From JASFRI01 sp050115015 (GTDB taxonomy: Bacteria; Acidobacteriota; Polarisedimenticolia; CBDVAL01), in contig JASFRI010000197.1 of assembly GCA_050115015.1 (NCBI GenBank), forward strand, positions 1 through 7,715: a stretch of 7,715 nucleotides of DNA. The letters run 5' to 3'. The first letter of the stretch is position 1. Each line of letters opens with the position of its first letter. The notes under the pieces are model-generated. The model was not told the DNA's origin, ran no database searches, and was given only the letters and a program-made list of their open reading frames with translations. The position numbers and the translations under genes were made by a program. Shown one piece after another: positions 6,074 to 7,715 of this stretch.

Positions 6074-6498
6074 GCCCCCTCACCGTCCCGGACGGCGATC
6101 AGCGTCGCCTCCGCCACGGCCGCATCCCCCACCCGGGCCCGGCCGGTGAGCGTCCACCGGCCCTCCGGGTCCGGCCCCTCGACGTCGACCTCGAGGCGCA
6201 GCGTGTCGCCGGGGACCACGGGGCGTCGGAAGCGGGCTCGTTGCACCGTCCGCACGCGGGAGGCGGCGGCCTCACCCATCGCGAGCCGCCCCACCTGGCC
6301 CATCGCCTCCAGGATCAGCACTCCGGGCATCACGGGGTGTCCGGGGAAGTGGCCCTGGAAGAACTCCTCGTTGATCGTGACGTTCTTCAGGCCGACGCCG
6401 CGCTTTCCCGGTTTGAGCTCGAGGACGCGATCCACGAGGAGCAAGGGATAACGCTCGGGCAGCGCCTCGAGGATCTCGCCGATCTCCATCCCGGTCAT
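6070..6498 (-). CDS. fabZ: 3-hydroxyacyl-ACP dehydratase FabZ
   Basis: FabZ dehydrates (3R)-hydroxyacyl-ACP to trans-2-enoyl-ACP in fatty-acid elongation. It acts on the same substrate pool that LpxA and LpxD use for lipid A. The 142-residue hot-dog protein begins with the typical ILEALPERYPLLLVDRV. The active site is in GHFPGHPVMPGVLILEAMGQ: His50 and Glu64 correspond to E. coli His54 and Glu68. RARFRRPVVPGDTL (about 87-100) is the conserved second half. ATG 6498 was chosen over ATG 6489 because it forms an ATGA overlap with the lpxD stop and has GAGGGGGAG about 8 bases upstream. The longer in-frame extension runs antiphase through lpxD. Sitting between lpxD and lpxA is the standard order in Gram-negative bacteria. 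Confidence 0.97.
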   Translation of the reverse strand: MTGMEIGEILEALPERYPLLLVDRVLELKPGKRGVGLKNVTINEEFFQGHFPGHPVMPGVLILEAMGQVGRLAMGEAAASRVRTVQRARFRRPVVPGDTLRLEVDVEGPDPEGRWTLTGRARVGDAAVAEATLIAVRDGEGA

Positions 6499-7538
6499 TC
6501 GGTCTTCTCCCCCTCGTGAATCCTCTCCAGGCGCCGGATACGCCGGAGGACCTCCGGCAGCCGCGCGAAAGCCGCCTGGGCCCGCCGCCAGGCCGACATC
6601 CCGATGGCCGGCGTTCCCGCCACGGTCTCCCCCGCCGGAACGTCCTGGAACACCGCCGACTTGGCAGCGACGCGCACGCCGTCCCCCAGATCGAGGTGAC
6701 CGGCCAGCCCCGACTGGCCGGCGAGGACCACCCCGCTCCCCAGCCGCGTGCTTCCCGCGATCCCGGACTGCGCGACCAGGATCGAGCCCGGTCCGATCAC
6801 CACGTTGTGGGCCACCATGACCTGGTTGTCGATCTTGGTGCCGGCGCCGATGACCGTATCGCCGAGGGCCCCCCGGTCGATCGTGCTCCCGGCGCCGACC
6901 TCGACGTCGTCCTCGATCCGGACGGCACCCACCTGCGGGATCTTGTGGTGCCTGCCGCCGTGGAACGCGTACCCGAAGCCGTCGGCCCCCACCACCACGC
7001 CGGCATGCAGCGTCACCCGCCGGCCGACGCGGCTTCCACGATACACCACCACCCCCGGGTGCATCGCGGTTCCGGCCCCCACCACCACGTCCTCGCCGAG
7101 GATGACGCCGGCGTGCAGGACGACGCCGTCCCCGAGCCGGCACCGCTCCCCCACCACCGCCAGCGGCCCGATGCTGACCTCCTCTCCCAGGTCGCAGCCC
7201 GGCGCCACCACGGCCGTGGGGTGCACCCCCGGGAGCGGCCGCCTCGCAGGATGGAACAGCCCGAGGGCCACCGACAGGGCATAGTAGGGGTCCTTGACCT
7301 CGATCCGTGGACGGTCTCCCAGGCCGGCGTCCGCCCCGCAGAGGACAAAACCGGCCCCGCTCCGCCGCGCCTGCTCGCGGTAGCGCGGGTTCGCGAGGAA
7401 CGACAGGTCGTCGGGGCCCGCCTCCGCGAGCGGCCGGACCGCCTTGAGGACCCGCCCGCCGTCCCCCAGGACCCGGCCTCCCACCGCCCGGGCCACCGCA
7501 GCCGCCGTGACGGCCTCCGTCGCCCGCTTGCCGCTCAC
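6495..7538 (-). CDS. lpxD: UDP-3-O-(3-hydroxyacyl)glucosamine N-acyltransferase LpxD
   Basis: LpxD adds the second 3-hydroxyacyl chain, to the 2-amino group of the UDP-3-O-acylglucosamine produced by LpxA and LpxC. It has 347 residues (E. coli 341). The N-terminal uridine-binding domain shows DLSFLANPRY (44-53). Residues about 105-300 are hexapeptide beta-helix repeats (GVHPTAVVAPGCDLGEEVSIG). The family motif GADGFGYAF is at 184-192, and the catalytic His244 is in IDNQVMVAHNVVIG, aligning with E. coli His239. A charged C-terminal helix (LRRIRRLERIHEGEK) ends the protein. The start is GTG 7538, overlapping the ompH stop as GTGA, with GCGGGA just upstream. The position aligned with the E. coli Met290 acyl ruler appears to be Ala295. 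lpxC is not in the window. Confidence 0.97.
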   Translation of the reverse strand: MSGKRATEAVTAAAVARAVGGRVLGDGGRVLKAVRPLAEAGPDDLSFLANPRYREQARRSGAGFVLCGADAGLGDRPRIEVKDPYYALSVALGLFHPARRPLPGVHPTAVVAPGCDLGEEVSIGPLAVVGERCRLGDGVVLHAGVILGEDVVVGAGTAMHPGVVVYRGSRVGRRVTLHAGVVVGADGFGYAFHGGRHHKIPQVGAVRIEDDVEVGAGSTIDRGALGDTVIGAGTKIDNQVMVAHNVVIGPGSILVAQSGIAGSTRLGSGVVLAGQSGLAGHLDLGDGVRVAAKSAVFQDVPAGETVAGTPAIGMSAWRRAQAAFARLPEVLRRIRRLERIHEGEKTE

Positions 7539-7715
7539 GGTCCCGCCGGCGCGGTCGCTCCCTGCACCGGGTACATGTCGTTGAACTTGTCGAGGACGAG
7601 TCCGGTGACGTCGATGTCCGGCGAGGAGTAGATGGTCAGCCCCTTCTCGAGCACCATGGTGAACTGACCGGCGCGCCCCACCTCCTCCACCACGTTGATC
7701 AGCTCCTTCTGGAGC
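7535..7715 (-). CDS. OmpH/Skp-family periplasmic chaperone, C-terminal fragment cut by window edge
   Basis: The last 59 codons and TGA of a minus-strand gene run off the right edge; the first whole codon starts at 7714. The peptide reads LQKELINVVEEVGRAGQF, TMVLEKGLTIYSSPDIDVTG, then LVLDKFNDMYPVQ and a short Ala/Pro tail. This fits the end of the Skp long helix and its return to the body, where the family shows I...A...G...V.....Y.....DIT..V...LN. Skp holds unfolded outer-membrane proteins in the periplasm on the way to the BAM complex. The position just before lpxD is the classic location, and bamA is expected further upstream by that precedent. The N-terminal signal peptide and most of the coiled-coil arms are not visible. 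The stop overlaps the lpxD GTG start by 4 bp. Confidence 0.9.
   Translation of the reverse strand, partial: LQKELINVVEEVGRAGQFTMVLEKGLTIYSSPDIDVTGLVLDKFNDMYPVQGATAPAGP

Noticed and set aside
6499..7143. N-terminal extension of FabZ to a start at 7143.
   Set aside because: The extension is an out-of-frame reading of lpxD. FabZ normally begins just before the ILE.LP.RYP motif, which fits ATG 6498.
6516..7631. A 371-codon + strand open frame opposite lpxD.
   Set aside because: It is antisense to a complete, motif-rich LpxD and has an Asp/His/Pro/Arg-rich composition typical of a shadow frame.

Overview
The window comes from a very GC-rich (roughly 70% by eye) Gram-negative, LPS-making bacterium. 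Two things suggest a soil or sediment lineage such as Acidobacteriota, Myxococcota/Desulfuromonadota or a candidate phylum like Eisenbacteria. One is a large secreted beta-helix protein with thrombospondin type 3 repeats. The other is a Gfo/Idh/MocA oxidoreductase placed directly after lpxA. The phylum is an inference; no rRNA or tRNA gene is present.

Layout: positions 1-2331 (+ strand) hold the 3' part of one long gene for an extracellular or surface protein. Its order is a Cys-rich edge, a right-handed parallel beta-helix, a four-Cys insert, Asp/Cys-rich thrombospondin type 3 repeats, and an Fn3-like C-terminal domain with a second four-Cys insert. The gene is open at the left edge, and the ATG at 91 is internal. 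Positions 2334-7715 (- strand) hold one tightly packed gene train. In transcription order it is ompH/skp (C-terminal end only), lpxD, fabZ, lpxA, a Gfo/Idh/MocA oxidoreductase, a beta-lactamase-fold serine hydrolase, and a TonB-like energy transducer. Five of the six junctions are 4-bp ATGA/GTGA overlaps and the sixth has a 1-bp gap, so this looks like a single translationally coupled operon whose promoter lies beyond position 7715. The two convergent units are only 2 bp apart at 2332-2333. No intergenic stretch exceeds 2 bp.

How the genes fit together: FabZ acts on the 3-hydroxyacyl-ACP pool. LpxA and LpxD draw 3-hydroxyacyl-ACP from the same pool to make the acylated UDP-glucosamine precursor of lipid A. 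OmpH/Skp chaperones outer-membrane proteins. The oxidoreductase is in the place where some bacteria encode GnnA, which starts conversion of UDP-GlcNAc to the 2,3-diamino sugar, but no aminotransferase partner is visible here. lpxB, the usual next gene, is absent from the window. The hydrolase and TonB-like protein extend the operon with envelope functions whose link to lipid A is unknown.

I see no clearly novel multi-gene system. The best leads are the GnnA-like context, the coupled hydrolase and TonB genes, small residues at both acyl-chain ruler positions, and a repeated four-cysteine module inside the secreted protein.
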